Assembly (NCBI GenBank): GCA_947579605.1 | Contig: OX388327.1 | Location: 7,427,122-7,491,121 of the forward strand | Length of the DNA stretch: 64,000 bases | From: Athripsodes cinereus | Lineage: Eukaryota > Arthropoda > Insecta > Trichoptera > Leptoceridae | Direction: 5' to 3' | Part shown: piece after piece, positions 21,342 to 31,489 of the stretch | How the letters are laid out: every line of letters starts with the position of its first letter | Position numbering within the stretch: the first letter of the stretch is position 1 | Made by a program: the position numbers and the translations under genes | The notes under the pieces: generated by a model | Database searches by the model: none | Seen by the model: the letters and a program-made list of their open reading frames with translations, nothing else | Told to the model about the DNA's origin: nothing

Positions 21342-21415
21342 ACAATTGGTCTTTCACCCTTTTTTGCAAGTTTTCGGGTGTCCTACTGTAAAATAACATT
21401 TAGAGGTAAATAAAC
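21342..21415 (+). repeat. Family A, head fragment
   Basis: AATTGGTCTTTCACCC, GCAAGTTTTCGGGTGTCC. Confidence 0.55.
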
Positions 21416-21504
21416 AAATAAATGTTTAGATTTTTTTTTTTTAATGTTTTGATCGGATTTGGGCAAATCACGCTGGTGACAAAATGACAGACATCTCTCG
21501 ACAG

Positions 21505-21690
21505 ACAGACTCGATTGGAGAACCATGTTTACACAATGTAACGTTGTGCAAAATCTAATCGGAAGAAGTGAGAAAGGCGTCCCAACGCTTACTAATTGGT
21601 TCTAAGCTGATTCAACTGATCTCTTTCGGTATCTATGGATAACGTTCACCAAATCTGTCATACTCACTGTCACGATGTATGGTCCGCCAA
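21505..21690 (+). repeat. Repeat G, most complete copy
   Basis: GGAGAACCATGTTTACAC, AATCTAATCGGAAGAAGTG, GGCGTCCCAACGCTTAC, then CTGATCTCTTTCGGT and AACGTTCACCAAATCTGTC. About 190 bp, no frame. Other copies: 8216, 35085, 35455 (minus), 54360 (minus). Confidence 0.65.
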
Positions 21691-21714
21691 TCGAGAGACA
21701 TTTTATGGCAAACA

Positions 21715-21815
21715 TAACATTACATACATAGACAATTCACACAGATCGAACTAGTCCCAAACTAAGATTAATCTTGTATTATGGTTACTAACGCGGCGAT
21801 ACAAACGATAGAAGA
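21715..21815 (-). repeat. SINE II, 3' part
   Basis: Antisense ACAGATCGAACTAGTCCC, TTAATCTTGTATTATGG, ACTAACGCGGCGATAC: the last 100 bp of SINE II including the part following the body at 17310-17535. Confidence 0.6.
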
Positions 21816-22132
21816 AACCCTTTTTGGGATCTCATAATTCAGATCTCAAATGGATGAAGATTTTTCGTCTAAATGGCGCCGGAGCAATTAAGCTCAAATT
21901 AATGTAAATAGATATTTTTTTTTTATTGGCATCAAAAATATAGGTATAGCATAAGTATTATATTAACAAAAAAATACCAAAGGGCGGGTATTATCACATA
22001 GTAATTTCTTTCAGCCAACTTGGAAGAAAATAAAATAATAAATAAATAAATAAAAATAAAAAATACATAAACAAAGATAAAAATACATAAAAATAAATAC
22101 TTAACAAGATATTTTATAAAACTATAAAGTCT

Positions 22133-22392
22133 ACTACTACTACTATACCATCACGGCATATCCCACAAGTGGGGTAGCCAGCAGACCAGCTGCATATAAA
22201 ACATGCAAGCTGACTTCTCCGTGCCAATATAAAATTAAGACATTCAGGATGGGTGGCAAACCTCATCGCCGAATTTAAGATGTAAAATGTTTTATTTTTT
22301 CGAACACCTGCCTTTTACAGGACACTCAAAAACTTACGGAGAAGAGTGGGAGACCAATTCTTTACCGGGTGCTCCACGGGATTACACACACA
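22133..22392 (-). repeat. Family A, complete copy with 9-bp TSD
   Basis: Full antisense copy from the (CTA)n end to the ACCGGGTGCTCCACGGG head. The direct repeat ATAAAGTCT lies at both borders (22124-22132 and 22393-22401). With the simple-repeat tail, this is the signature of a target-primed retroposon. No frame; size and lack of coding fit a SINE, although no clean tRNA head is visible. Confidence 0.85.
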
Positions 22393-22441
22393 ATAAAGTC
22401 TTATTTTTATAATTTATTGTAGGTTAGGTTATTATTGATAC

Positions 22442-22615
22442 AAGCGTTTCTTTCTACTTTAAATTATTGATCACAAGAGAGAAGTCTTTCGACTCATCAG
22501 GTCATTATCACCAATCTTGATAAGTTATCAAACTTATAGTAGAAAGAAACACTTGTTTCAAATTACTTAATTATGGAATTCTACTATACGTGTGCACCGA
22601 CACAATAATAATTAA
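22442..22615 (+). repeat. Hairpin family B, complete
   Basis: Arms: AAGCGTTTCTTTCTACT (22443) and AGTAGAAAGAAACACTT (to 22554). The centre read on the minus strand is CCTGATGAGTCGAAAGAC; ATGGAATTCTAC follows at 22573, then GTGCACCGACACAA. Interpreted as a Penelope-like terminal module; the family is also seen at 6175, 28755, 29855 and 50815. Confidence 0.65.
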
Positions 22616-23077
22616 TATAATATTTATTATTGTAGTTCGCCGATGGTGAATGTCTCTCCACCCCTGGTGTATGTAGAAGGATATTTTATCAAATATGACT
22701 CATAAAATTGATTAAAAATGTGAATTTAACTAAACTCATAAAGAACAATTACAATATGCATTAATTACAATCCCATATTAACAACACGATGACGGGTGTT
22801 ATGTTCTTTAAATGTGTGGGTGCGTGCGTGCATGTGTGTTTGTAATATACATAGTAAACACCCAACAGTGGCGGGACAAATCTTTTTATTTTAAATATTT
22901 TTTAAACATTCACACTATTTTTTTGTTTCACAAATGTGTGTATAACGTATATCACAAACACGCCTATCGCTTTCACAAACAAATTGACATCATCAGGGCT
23001 GAGTATAAAACTAAAACAAAGAAAGAAATAAATATTTATATTTTTATAAAACTATTAGAACATTGTAAATTTAACTT
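22616..23077. other. No recognisable feature
   Basis: AT-rich, with a TG-rich stretch near 22815-22850. The plus frame 22812-23108 partly overlaps the LINE start and is not supported. Confidence 0.45.
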
Positions 23078-23540
23078 ATGTATGCAAGTGAAACTTGGAC
23101 GTGGTTGAAGAAGGACGAGAGTGGAATAAATGCCGTGGAGATGCGTTCACTAAGAAGAATGGTTGGTAAAACGTTGCGGGATAGAGTGAAGAATAAGGAT
23201 ATCAGGAGAATGAGCGGATGCGAGAAGAGTGTTGTGGATAGAATGCGTGTAAATAGGTAAGTTAAGATGGTTTGGACATGTTGAGCGAATGCAAGATGAA
23301 AGAATGACGAAAAGGATGTATTTGTCTGAAAGAAGAGGTGTGAGGAAGCGCGGAAGTCAAAGAACCACGTGGCTTGAGCACGTGGATCAAATCCTAATGT
23401 ACGGACGCGTGTTGAGTAAGAGAAATCGGCGAACATGTATGAGAAACTGGATGAATGTGGAGGAAGCGAAAGAAGTTTGTAAGGATAGATCTATATGGCG
23501 TTCCGTTCTCTCTGCCTACCCCTCCTGGGACATGGCGTGA
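23078..23540 (+). pseudogene. RTE-like LINE ORF2 C-terminal region
   Basis: The frame opens with YASETWTWLKKDESGINAVE, then RSLRRMVGKTLRDRV and MSGCEKSVVDRMRVNR. After one frameshift near 23260 it continues MQDERMTKRMYLSERRG, TTWLEHVDQILMYGRVLSK and ends WRSVLSAYPSWDMA, stop. This is the post-RT end of an endonuclease-reverse-transcriptase LINE; the YASETW motif (usually YGSETW) marks the end of the RT region. It is the best-preserved of six related tails here (17225, 36329, 47490, 56925, 60415). Everything 5' is lost and the frameshift makes it dead. Confidence 0.75.
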
Positions 23541-23560
23541 GGGTATAGAGAGATAGATTT

Positions 23561-23717
23561 AACACATGAAACTACCTTCGGCTTAGAAAAGACATCGTAG
23601 TTCACCAGACGGGATTTGAATACACACTTCGCGTAAAAGATGGGTTGCAGGTTTACGTCCCGTCGGGGGTCACTACTAAATAAGGAGACATTGCTTTATA
23701 TGGTAGTTTCATGTGTT
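23561..23717. repeat. Element bounded by 16-bp inverted repeats, tRNA-like core
   Basis: AACACATGAAACTACC at 23561 and its exact reverse complement at 23702 enclose a segment with GGTTGCAGGTTTACGTCCCG, a box-B-like word also seen near 33210 (GGTTGCGAGTTCAAGTCCCG). It begins about 20 bp after the LINE tail. Confidence 0.5.
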
Positions 23718-24284
23718 TTATTTACATTTATAACCTCATACAGTGGTTAATTGTAAAAATAACACCTATAATCTATCAAGGGATGTCAGGTGGGGGTGTT
23801 TCGGTATTAAGCAATGAGGTGTTTGAAGGAGTTTGGACATTAATAATATCTTCTTTGCGAGATTTGACGAATTTCCAAAAACTTCTAAAACATTCAGCTT
23901 ACGTCATTTATTTTCAGAATAGTAGACATGCAATTTTTTTTTTTACATCTATGGAAAACACACCACTGTTTGTAGGTACCTATTATAGATTATTTGTGAC
24001 TGTATTGGTGTTAATAATTATGCGAGTTGGCATTTATTGATTGTATTAGTAAGTCATATTAATTAATTAACACTAATGTGAGTATTGTGTTTTATTTATG
24101 TGATGGCCCGTCAATTTTCACAGAATAAAAATCCCTCATTTTTAAAACGTATTTTTTGCATGTACTACTAGAGTTTTACACCTGCTTGAGCGAAGACAGA
24201 AAAATTATTCAACAGACACCTTTTATGGACAGCCGACAAATTAAAAATAAAAATATGCCTATAATTATTTTAACAATATTGTTT
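23718..24284. other. No recognisable feature
   Basis: A 109-codon plus frame (23711-24040) is AT-driven and without domains. Confidence 0.4.
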
Positions 24285-24495
24285 CCGTGGGGCACCTGGC
24301 AAAGAATTGGTCTCCCACTCTTTTCTACAATTTTTCGAGTGTCCTGTAAAGGCAGCTTTTCGAAAAAATTACGACATATTACATTTTTATATTTAACGAT
24401 GAAATATCCTACCTTATTTACATAGTTCTTGTCTTAATTTTTGTTGGTACGAAAAGGACTTCCTACATGTTTATTACATACATCTATTGATCAAT
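24285..24495 (+). repeat. Family A, near full-length, diverged
   Basis: Head CCGTGGGGCACCTGGCAAAG, then GAGTGTCCTGTAAAGGCAG, GTCTTAATTTTTGTTGG, ACATGTTTATTACATAC; the tail is missing. The word TACAATTTTTCGAGTG is shared with the head at 27771, so the two form a subfamily. Confidence 0.7.
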
Positions 24496-24509
24496 TGTCG
24501 TTCACAGCA

Positions 24510-24600
24510 ACGACATCTTCTGGTTTAAATGTGGCAAACTGAGCCACAAATCGATGCAGTGCCTTAAATTATGTCGTGTCTTCGAGTTCAATGGAGCATT
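24510..24600 (+). pseudogene. Possible gag zinc-knuckle remnant
   Basis: One frame reads DIFWFKCGKLSHKSMQC, which fits the second half of a CCHC knuckle (C-x4-H-x4-C) with the first cysteine lost. Very short; could be chance. Confidence 0.25.
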
Positions 24601-25514
24601 TTTGAAAATTAAGAAGGTATTAAAGGCACAGGAAAAATACCTATTTTAATTAATACTATCATAGCATCTAACCCATATGCATCTCGATGCATTTATCGAA
24701 CAATTAACATTTTAGTAAATAATAGGAATCCCAGTACAGAGTTATATAATGATTTGAAAGCGCATTATATCTCAATAACTAGTGCACAGTATTTAAATCC
24801 CTACGTACCAAATATAGATTAACAAACATGCTACTTATATATCTACATAAATATACATAAAATTTACATAGAATATTGTATCTTCAATAATACTTTGTTA
24901 GTTAATTATAAACAATAATAATAATTCTTTGAACCTATTATTTTAATGTCGATCATTTTCATATGGGAATATATTGGAAACATGATAAGGCTTGGGTTCT
25001 ATGTGCTAAATATTAAATACAATGTATTCTTGTAAGAAATATAATGTTATTACATGATTTCATGGCTTTAAAATATCTGTTTTGCAGATTTTAAATAGTA
25101 TATAATGATTGACTACTTATTTGATGGTGTTCCACTCATCCCAATGATTTCCCCTTCTATCCTCTCTTGCTGTTTGTCAGGATTGTTAGTTTAAGGATTT
25201 TTTAGTTTTTTTTTTTTAATATTTTTTAATTAATTGATCTTTTTTCTATTTAATTTAATATTTTTTAGTTTTTTTTATTATTCAGTTTTAATTGTGAATT
25301 TATAATGATTACTATTTTTTTCAGTGTTATTTATTTGTATGACTACTGTTTTGATCTTTTTTTAAAATAAATCTTATTATAGATGACAACGTTATGGGCT
25401 AAAAATATTGTGAATTGTGAAAATTGTACGCACTTTTAAATAGGGTAATGAATTGTTGATATTTGGTCTCTTGTATATGGTTTCAACTTATATTATGTAT
25501 TATCTGAAGTGTGT
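24601..25514. other. No recognisable feature
   Basis: AT-rich, T-rich around 25200-25370. Confidence 0.5.
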
Positions 25515-25715
25515 CATATCTTCCATCCGCAGGGGTTCCGTCGACCCGGGCGTCCCTCTTTCACAATACACCGTTCCTATGACAATGATATCAGAGCGCA
25601 GGGAATGTCGTGGAAAGAGGTGACGCAATTGGCGCAGAGACGCTCTGAATGGAGGAGGCTGGTTTCTGCCCTGTGCTCCCGAGAGGAGCGTTGAGGGCGA
25701 TGATGATGATGTACA
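25515..25715 (+). pseudogene. LINE family R C-terminus, open frame
   Basis: It reads HPQGFRRPGRPSFTIHRSYD, NDIRAQGMSWKEVTQLAQ, RRSEWRRLVSALCSREER, stop, then GATGATGATGATG. GRP-x(n)-W-x-x-(L/V)...A is the usual end of LINE ORF2 proteins. About 60 codons open, 5'-truncated. Related copies: 14790, 35270, 39225, 62935. Confidence 0.7.
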
Positions 25716-25724
25716 AGCACTAGC

Positions 25725-25810
25725 ACAGCTTGTATGTTTATTATATTATATTAGTATGCTGACTTCCCCACTTTTGGGATACGTCATGATAGTAGAGTTA
25801 TATAGATTAG
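25725..25810 (+). repeat. Family A, tail fragment
   Basis: GCTTGTATGTTTATTA, GCTGACTTCCCCACTTTTGG, GATACGTCATGATAGTAG. Confidence 0.55.
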
Positions 25811-26317
25811 ATAATATACCGATACAGAAAAATCTCTAGGTAATTCCTGTTTTGTCATAATATGTTCAAAAGTCATCCAATCGTTTGCAAGTGATCAGGG
25901 AATTTGTAAATTCGTTTAGTTATTTATACAGGAAATAACAAGTTATCTTTTTACGGGTAGTTCTGCCACTTCATAATTTCATACTTATAAATTGGTATTT
26001 TTTTTCTGGACATAGATCTCTATAACCACAAGACAACACACTTAATAATTAATATTCCAAGTATTAATTATATCGGTGGCACCAGTAGCTATTGCAATAC
26101 ATCCCATATTATCAATAACAAATACGTAGTTCGTAACAAAAATACCACTCAGTCAACAGCTGATTACCGCAAGTCCCTTTGTAAATAGCCTAAATCATAT
26201 TTGATATATCGTTTAAAGATTTGGTTGTTTGGAAGAAATTGATAATCAGCATCAAACCAGCACATTATTTATATAAATTTATTTCTTTATCTTTTTGCAA
26301 ATAGTGATTATGTTTCA
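25811..26317. other. No recognisable feature
   Basis: AT-rich and without motifs. Confidence 0.5.
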
Positions 26318-26465
26318 GTTAGTTGGAAAAGATCGTACCTTTGCGATAAATAAATTTACCCTGTGTTTAGTTGTATTTAATTTGAATGTATTCCTCTATA
26401 ACATTTCATGTATTGTGTTTAAATATTGTGATCAAATCAAAAAGAATAAATAAAATGTATAACTT
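26318..26465 (+). repeat. LINE tail J, copy 3
   Basis: GTTAGTTGGAAAAGATCG, GCGATAAATAAATTTACC, ending AAAAAGAATAAATAAAA. Confidence 0.6.
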
Positions 26466-26589
26466 AAAATGTTTTTTTTTTTAATGTTCAAATATTTTTT
26501 GTAGAGTCGCGAAAATAGAAGAGGTATCTTATATGTAAATTTCTGTGAATTTTAGTAAAACATAATGCATAATACGTTTAACACCTTCA

Positions 26590-26665
26590 ATTTACTAACC
26601 ACGCATGCCACCCACTCTGAATGTCTTATTTATATTATTGACACAGAAGAGACGACCTATGTTTT
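26590..26665 (+). repeat. Family A, central fragment
   Basis: GCCACCCACTCTGAATGTC, GACACAGAAGAGACGACC. Confidence 0.5.
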
Positions 26666-27167
26666 TCTTTCTTACAATTCTCTCCACACTTGCCCACTGT
26701 TAACCAGTGTAGTGGTATTATGTAGAAGGTAATTAAGTAGATTGAAAATTTAGGCTCTTTGTAAAATGACCTTCTTCCTAAATTATTACCTATTGAAGTC
26801 TTGTGAGTACCAACAATGTTACATACTTCTGATACGATTTTAATTAATCTAATGACTTCACATATTATTCACACATACAAACTACATACATAGCACGAAA
26901 ATACATACAAAGCTTGTACATTGTATGAGAAATGGATAAGTTGTAAAGTCCAACAATATTATAATTGTCGTCGCTTAAGACTTAGAGGATGCCCCGTACG
27001 GTTATCCCACCAAAGAAAAGGTGTCCCTGTCTCTTCAGTAAATTTCCCTATAATTCATCAAAGGACGAGCTCTGCTCAATTTAATTTATTTATTTATTTT
27101 GTTCTTCACTCTACCTACATTGGTTACAATAAAACAAATAAAGAAAAATAAGGTTTCATTATTTAAA

Positions 27168-27215
27168 ATATCAGTTATACAATGTACAGAGAGCGAGTTT
27201 ATCGCTAAAATTTTT
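27168..27215 (-). repeat. LINE tail J fragment
   Basis: Antisense TACAATGTACAGAGAGCG, GAGTTTATCGCTAAAA. Confidence 0.4.
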
Positions 27216-27257
27216 AATATTACCTACTGCAAACTGTTTTGGTTTATTAGTTATGTA

Positions 27258-27412
27258 ACTCATATTTTGTAATGTTTATTGTTTAACCAGGGTATTGTTT
27301 AACCAGACTTTAATGTTTAATGTTTATTGTTTAACCAGGGTATTGTTTAACCAGGGTATTGTTTAACCAGGGTATTGTTTAACCATTTATTGTTTATTGT
27401 TTAACCAGGGTA
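27258..27412 (+). repeat. 17-bp minisatellite
   Basis: About eight irregular units of GTATTGTTTAACCAGGG. The array ends exactly where the LINE tail at 27413 begins, and the word TATTGTTTAACTG recurs just beyond that LINE (27698), so the LINE may have landed inside the array or the array may have grown from its border. Confidence 0.75.
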
Positions 27413-27681
27413 GGCGACATAAGGCAACTCCTTAAGAGAATCAGCCAACAACGAGCTAACTGGATTGGCCACAACATCAGGCACCCAGGACTACTCATCG
27501 CCATCGCAGAGGGTAAGACCGAGGGGACAAATGGCAGAGGCCGACCAAGAGACGCATATATGGACCAACTGAAGAGAGACATGAACAGTGGCTCATACGT
27601 AGAGCTAAAAAGACTGGCTGAGAATAGAGACGAATGGAGAAGAAAAACCAAACTCGTTGCAGGCCAATCCAATGGATTGTA
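27413..27681 (+). pseudogene. LINE family S C-terminus, open frame
   Basis: It reads RISQQRANWIGHNIRHPGLL, GRGRPRDAYMDQLKRDMNSG, ELKRLAENRDEWRRKTKLVA, ending GQSNGL stop. GH-x(4)-HPG and GRPR...W are the post-RT pattern of endonuclease-RT LINEs. About 90 codons are open and clearly more GC-rich than the surroundings, so it is young. A related truncated copy is at 63590-63730. Confidence 0.7.
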
Positions 27682-27770
27682 ACTCATTATACCTATATAT
27701 TGTTTAACTGTTTGTTTGCATGAAATAAATCTAATGTCTTTTTGAGGGTATAATACCTATTATTATTTAA

Positions 27771-27847
27771 ACCGTGGAGTACCCGGCAAAGAATTGGTCT
27801 CTCACTCTTTTCTACAATTTTTCGAGTGCCCTGTAAAGGCAGCTGTC
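27771..27847 (+). repeat. Family A, head only
   Basis: CCGTGGAGTACCCGGCAAAG, ACAATTTTTCGAGTGCCC, GGCAGCTGTC. Confidence 0.65.
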
Positions 27848-27958
27848 ATTGATGTTAAATGTGTTGTTTTATTAAATATATGTTAGATTATGAGAGTAAT
27901 TATAAAAATGATTAATCGAATTTATTAAATATAAAGAAACAACCCTATAATCCCTTAA

Positions 27959-28229
27959 AGCACGCACTGAGAAAAATACTAACGAAATTTCACAACGAAT
28001 CATTGGTACGTACTATCAGATTAGGACCAGAGATCGTACAAACGATTCATTAGTACGAATCTATAATATTAACTCTTCGCAAACAAGTTGTTGGTAAATT
28101 TACCAATGATTTGTTTGCGAAGAGTTAATATTATAGATTTATACCAATGAATCGTTTGTACGATCTCTGGTCCTAATCTGATAGTACTGTACCAATGATT
28201 CGTTTTGAGTATTTTTCTCAGTGCGTGCT
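27959..28229. mobile_element. 271-bp foldback MITE
   Basis: Ends AGCACGCACTGAG and CTCAGTGCGTGCT. The arms stay complementary almost to the centre (e.g. GATCGTACAAACGATTCAT against ATGAATCGTTTGTACGATC). TTAA precedes the left end directly and lies four bases after the right end, so a TTAA-type target is possible but not proven. No frame. Confidence 0.85.
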
Positions 28230-28754
28230 CTGCTTAATTTTGAGGTTATAATAGATACTATAAAAAACGAACAATTGTGTTAACTGCATGTAGCCATATA
28301 TTTAATAAATTCACTATATTTAATTTTTTTTTTAATTTGAATTAGAAATTTAAACACCGTCATAGTGATGATGTACTGGAAACGCCATCACCTAAATTTA
28401 CCATTATCACTACTTGTAATTGTACATACCTCACACATTTTGTCTCCGAATGATGATGCCACATCATTATTTTAATAATTTAAGTTTAATGATTGTATCC
28501 TTATTAATGCTATTAAGTGTAGCTACATACAATCATACATTACTATATACTATTATCATTTTATGATTGGATTATTCAAGTACTGTATTGTGTGCAAGAG
28601 TTTCTATACCTACTGAGTTGGATTTAAGAATGCTCAGCATTAAATACTCGTATTGTACTTATAGTAGTTTGGAATCAAAATTGATCAATGCAGTTTTTTT
28701 TACTGATCCTTCAAAAATAATATTATTCTCGGTGAAATTAAAATGATAATAATA
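28230..28754. other. No recognisable feature
   Basis: AT-rich. Confidence 0.5.
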
Positions 28755-29110
28755 TTTTCTTCTACTATATTAATATGTTCTTTATTGGCTGCGTTCAGAT
28801 AATAGAATACAAACTTCAATCAATCTTCAATCCTTCAGTAACGAACCGGAGCATTCCCTGAAGAAAATATTCGAATGAATGCCTTCGTAACCCGTATAAG
28901 GACGGGAAAAGAAAGCATTCATTCGAATATTTCTTCGGAAAATGCTCCAAATCGTCACCGAATGATTGAAGATTGAAGATTGATTGACGTTCGCATCCTA
29001 GTATCTGGACGCAGCCATTGAGAGAGACCTCTTTCGTCTTATAGGGATATTGTCAATCTCAATTATTGAAAATGTCCTTATAAGACGAAAGACGTCTCTC
29101 AATAATGTAT
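28755..29110. repeat. Hairpin B-like element interrupted by a MITE
   Basis: TTTTCTTCTACTATATTAA (28755) and TTGAGAGAGACCTCTTTCG (29017) are neighbouring parts of hairpin B separated by the MITE at 28786-29016. The right part holds CCTTATAAGACGAAAGACG and GTCTCTCAATAATG, the complementary strand of the left part. Confidence 0.6.
28786..29016. mobile_element. 231-bp foldback MITE nested in hairpin B
   Basis: Ends TGGCTGCGTTCAGAT and ATCTGGACGCAGCCA. Inner arms are also complementary (AATATTCGAATGAATGC against GCATTCATTCGAATATT). ATT borders both ends if the TIR starts at GGCTGCG; this could be a 3-bp TSD as made by Harbinger-type elements, which is inference. Confidence 0.8.
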
Positions 29111-29129
29111 AACTCATTTTTTCGGGGTA

Positions 29130-29660
29130 TGGATTTCTTTCATTGAGTGTGCGAGAGTTCAGGGGGGGTGTCTCGGGGGCCCTGGATTCATCTGTTGTTC
29201 CATAGGGGAATTTGCTTTCCTACTTTCTTTATGGTAAACGCTACTTTTGGAGATTGGATTAGTGGACTTTGGTGGGTCGTAAATTTTTATGTTTTTTGCA
29301 TTTGTTTGCTTTTTTACATTTTTCGCATTTTATACATTTTGCATTTTATACTTTTTGACATTTTTCGCATTTTTACAATTTTTGCATTTTAAACATTTTA
29401 TATATTTTAAACATTTTATATATTTTAACATTTATTTACATTTTTTACACTTTTTTTACACTTTTACATTTTAACATTTTACACATATTTTTACATTTAT
29501 ATGTCTTTTATCATTTTAAGTCTCAAATTTATGTTTATTAGATTGGTAAAAAGGGGATCTTAATTGGTTTGTCTATTGTTGTCTTTTAATGTCTATACTA
29601 ATTGTTTCAATTGTCTGATCCTTACTGAATAAATAAAATAAAATAAAAATAAAAAAAACA
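29130..29660 (+). repeat. GC-rich scrap, T-rich degenerate array, LINE-like tail
   Basis: 29147-29275 is a GC-rich stretch (GGGGGGTGTCTCGGGGGCCC) not placed in any family. 29282-29510 is an irregular array of ACATTTT-type units. 29540-29660 ends CTGAATAAATAAAATAAAAT, like a polyadenylated LINE end. They may be one element's 3' untranslated region, but coding support is lacking. Confidence 0.35.
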
Positions 29661-29671
29661 TAGTATCTTTT

Positions 29672-29848
29672 TTTTTTTTTTTTAAAAAAAAAGATATATC
29701 TGGGTTTGTTATAAACCCAAATACAACCTTATACACCTTTCACACTAAGCTAAAAGCTTGTGCCGTGAAAGGGGAGTTTGCCGGCATCTGGGATCGAACC
29801 ACGGACCCCTTGTTCTGAAGGCCGAGACTCTACCCCCAGAACAAAACA
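29672..29848 (-). repeat. SINE I, full-length
   Basis: Antisense: poly-T, TATCTGGGTTTGTTATAAAC, GTGAAAGGGGAGTTTGCC, GGGATCGAACCACGG (reverse of box B) and GGCCGAGACTCTACC (reverse of box A). It starts with a long T run, i.e. a poly-A tail on the minus strand. Confidence 0.75.
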
Positions 29849-29854
29849 TTTTTT

Positions 29855-29905
29855 TATTTAGTTATGGAATTCTACTACCCAAACGACGACACAATAAATT
29901 ATTCT
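29855..29905 (+). repeat. Hairpin B, end fragment
   Basis: AGTTATGGAATTCTACTACC and ACGACACAATAAATTA match the segment downstream of the family B right arm. Confidence 0.5.
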
Positions 29906-30001
29906 CGATGTTGATATCTGCAAAACCATAATATTCAAGACTATGTGACCCTGGCGCACAGCGCTCTATATAAGTTTTCATTTCGGTGGGTAGGTATGTC
30001 A

Positions 30002-30300
30002 TGGTAAGTCATGGCCAGTGTGGAAAACCCTCAACAGGATCAGAACAGGAGTAGGACGCACTAGGAAGAAGCTTCAGGGATGGGGTTTGGCTGAGAGCAC
30101 GGTGTGTGACTGTGGAGAGGAGCAAAACACTGTTCACCTCCTGACATGCCCAATGGCTCCCAGACAGTGTCACTGGGAGGAATTCGTGGAGCGCACTCAC
30201 CTGGGGGAAGCTGCAAGAGAAGTCGTGGCTTTCTGAGAGGGAATGGGAATAGAGATATGGATATTAATGTTTTGTTATTTTATCGTTTGCTGAACGACAC
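30002..30300 (+). pseudogene. LINE family T C-terminus
   Basis: It reads TLNRIRTGVGRTRKKLQGWG, LAESTVCDCGEEQNTVHLLT, CPMAPRQCHWEEF, ending EAAREVVAF stop at 30236. The CDCG...HLLTCP knuckle and the N-R-I-R-T-G...W-G start are typical of Jockey-side LINE C-termini. The untranslated tail (GGAATGGGAATAGAG, GAACGACACGAAAAG) recurs alone at 19605. About 72 codons open; 5'-truncated. Confidence 0.7.
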
Positions 30301-30397
30301 GAAAAGAAGATGAATAATTGAAGAAGAAGATTTTTCACGATGTAAGCCCACAAGCCCTCGAATTAATTAATATGATATAGCTAGATGGAAGGAATCA

Positions 30398-30413
30398 CTC
30401 TCTCTCTCTCTCT
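30398..30413 (+). repeat. (CT)n microsatellite
   Basis: Eight CT units. Confidence 0.8.
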
Positions 30414-30421
30414 GGTTTCAA

Positions 30422-30545
30422 TCCTGGGATTGGTTTGCAGCAATTATCTCTTTAATTCTTCTCCTCCACTCCTCCCTGTCTTGTGCGGTTCTTTTGAATT
30501 CTGCATAATATGATGAGCAGCGCATGTACTCCAGGAATCGGAGTT
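30422..30545 (-). pseudogene. LINE C-terminus, minus strand
   Basis: The minus strand reads EFKRTAQDREEWRRRIKEII then AANQSQD. A-x-DR-x-x-WRRRI is the usual last motif of endonuclease-RT LINEs. Upstream frames decay quickly. Confidence 0.6.
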
Positions 30546-30959
30546 AATTTCGCTACTGCATAAGTATATAATTTCAAAATTATATATATATTAAACATTA
30601 TTTTGTAAAGTTTGTTGTTTAATGTGATGTGTAAAAAGAAATTATGCATAGAGCACAAATGGATATGTCCGATTTTGATAATTAACAAGTCATTATAAAC
30701 AACACTAGCATTATTGTACCTACCAAATGAAACATAAAGAAGATGATACACATTTAATGAAATACATTTATCACTCGGTACAAACTACTACTCGTACATA
30801 ACATAATCATAATAATAATAAGAACATTAGATTATTCCTTTTAATATTATCACACTTCGGTAGATTAAGATAGACCGCAGAGATACAGAGACAAATTTAG
30901 GAAGAATATTAAAAAAAAAATCCGGCTAGTACCTAATAAGTCGTCGTTAGATCCGGAGA

Positions 30960-31187
30960 AGAAACGGCGACTAAAGGTATTCTGCAGGGTATACCCGAGG
31001 GCAGGAGACCGTTAGGCAGACCAAGACAAAGATTGTTAAATAACATCAACCGAGATCTAGAGGAACTCAATGCTAAAGACAACTGGCAGTCCATTGCTCA
31101 GGATAGAAAGGCTTGGAGATATATTGTTTCGGAGGCAAAGGTCCTACAAGGGCTGTTCGGCCATCGGAAGTACATAAGTAAGTAAGT
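30960..31187 (+). pseudogene. LINE C-terminus
   Basis: One frame reads GRRPLGRPRQRLLNNINRDL, EELNAKDNWQSIAQDRKAWR, YIVSEAKVLQGLFGHRKYI. The G-R-P-R and AQDRKAWR motifs identify a LINE ORF2 end; a decayed relative lies at 11745. It ends in an AAGTAAGTAAGTA tail. Confidence 0.65.
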
Positions 31188-31199
31188 ACCTACCTAATA

Positions 31200-31398
31200 A
31201 GTTGTCCTGTAAATGGCAGATACTCGTAAAACTTTTACGTAGGTACCTATAAGACATAAAACATGTTTATTCTATAGAAGTGAGCTATGTCACCCATTCT
31301 GAATGTCTTATGTTAAATTGTCACTAAGAAGACGTATTTCATGTTTATAACAATTAGTTATTAGCTTCCCAACTGGTACAGCATTTGTGATGGTGTGA
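31200..31398 (+). repeat. Family A, diverged
   Basis: TGTCCTGTAAATGGCAG, TCACCCATTCTGAATGTC, CAACTGGTACAGC, TGTGATGGTGTG. Confidence 0.65.
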
Positions 31399-31489
31399 AT
31401 CAATAAAAAGAAATACTGTTTATTGATTCATGAATGATTACAATAATGATTAGGTACCTACACACATTCTTCAATATAAAAAAAAACTA

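Noticed and set aside
23711..24040. 109-codon plus frame
   Set aside because: AT-driven composition with no motif.
29147..29474. Frames with long Phe/Leu-rich translations
   Set aside because: Product of the T-rich ACATTTT array.
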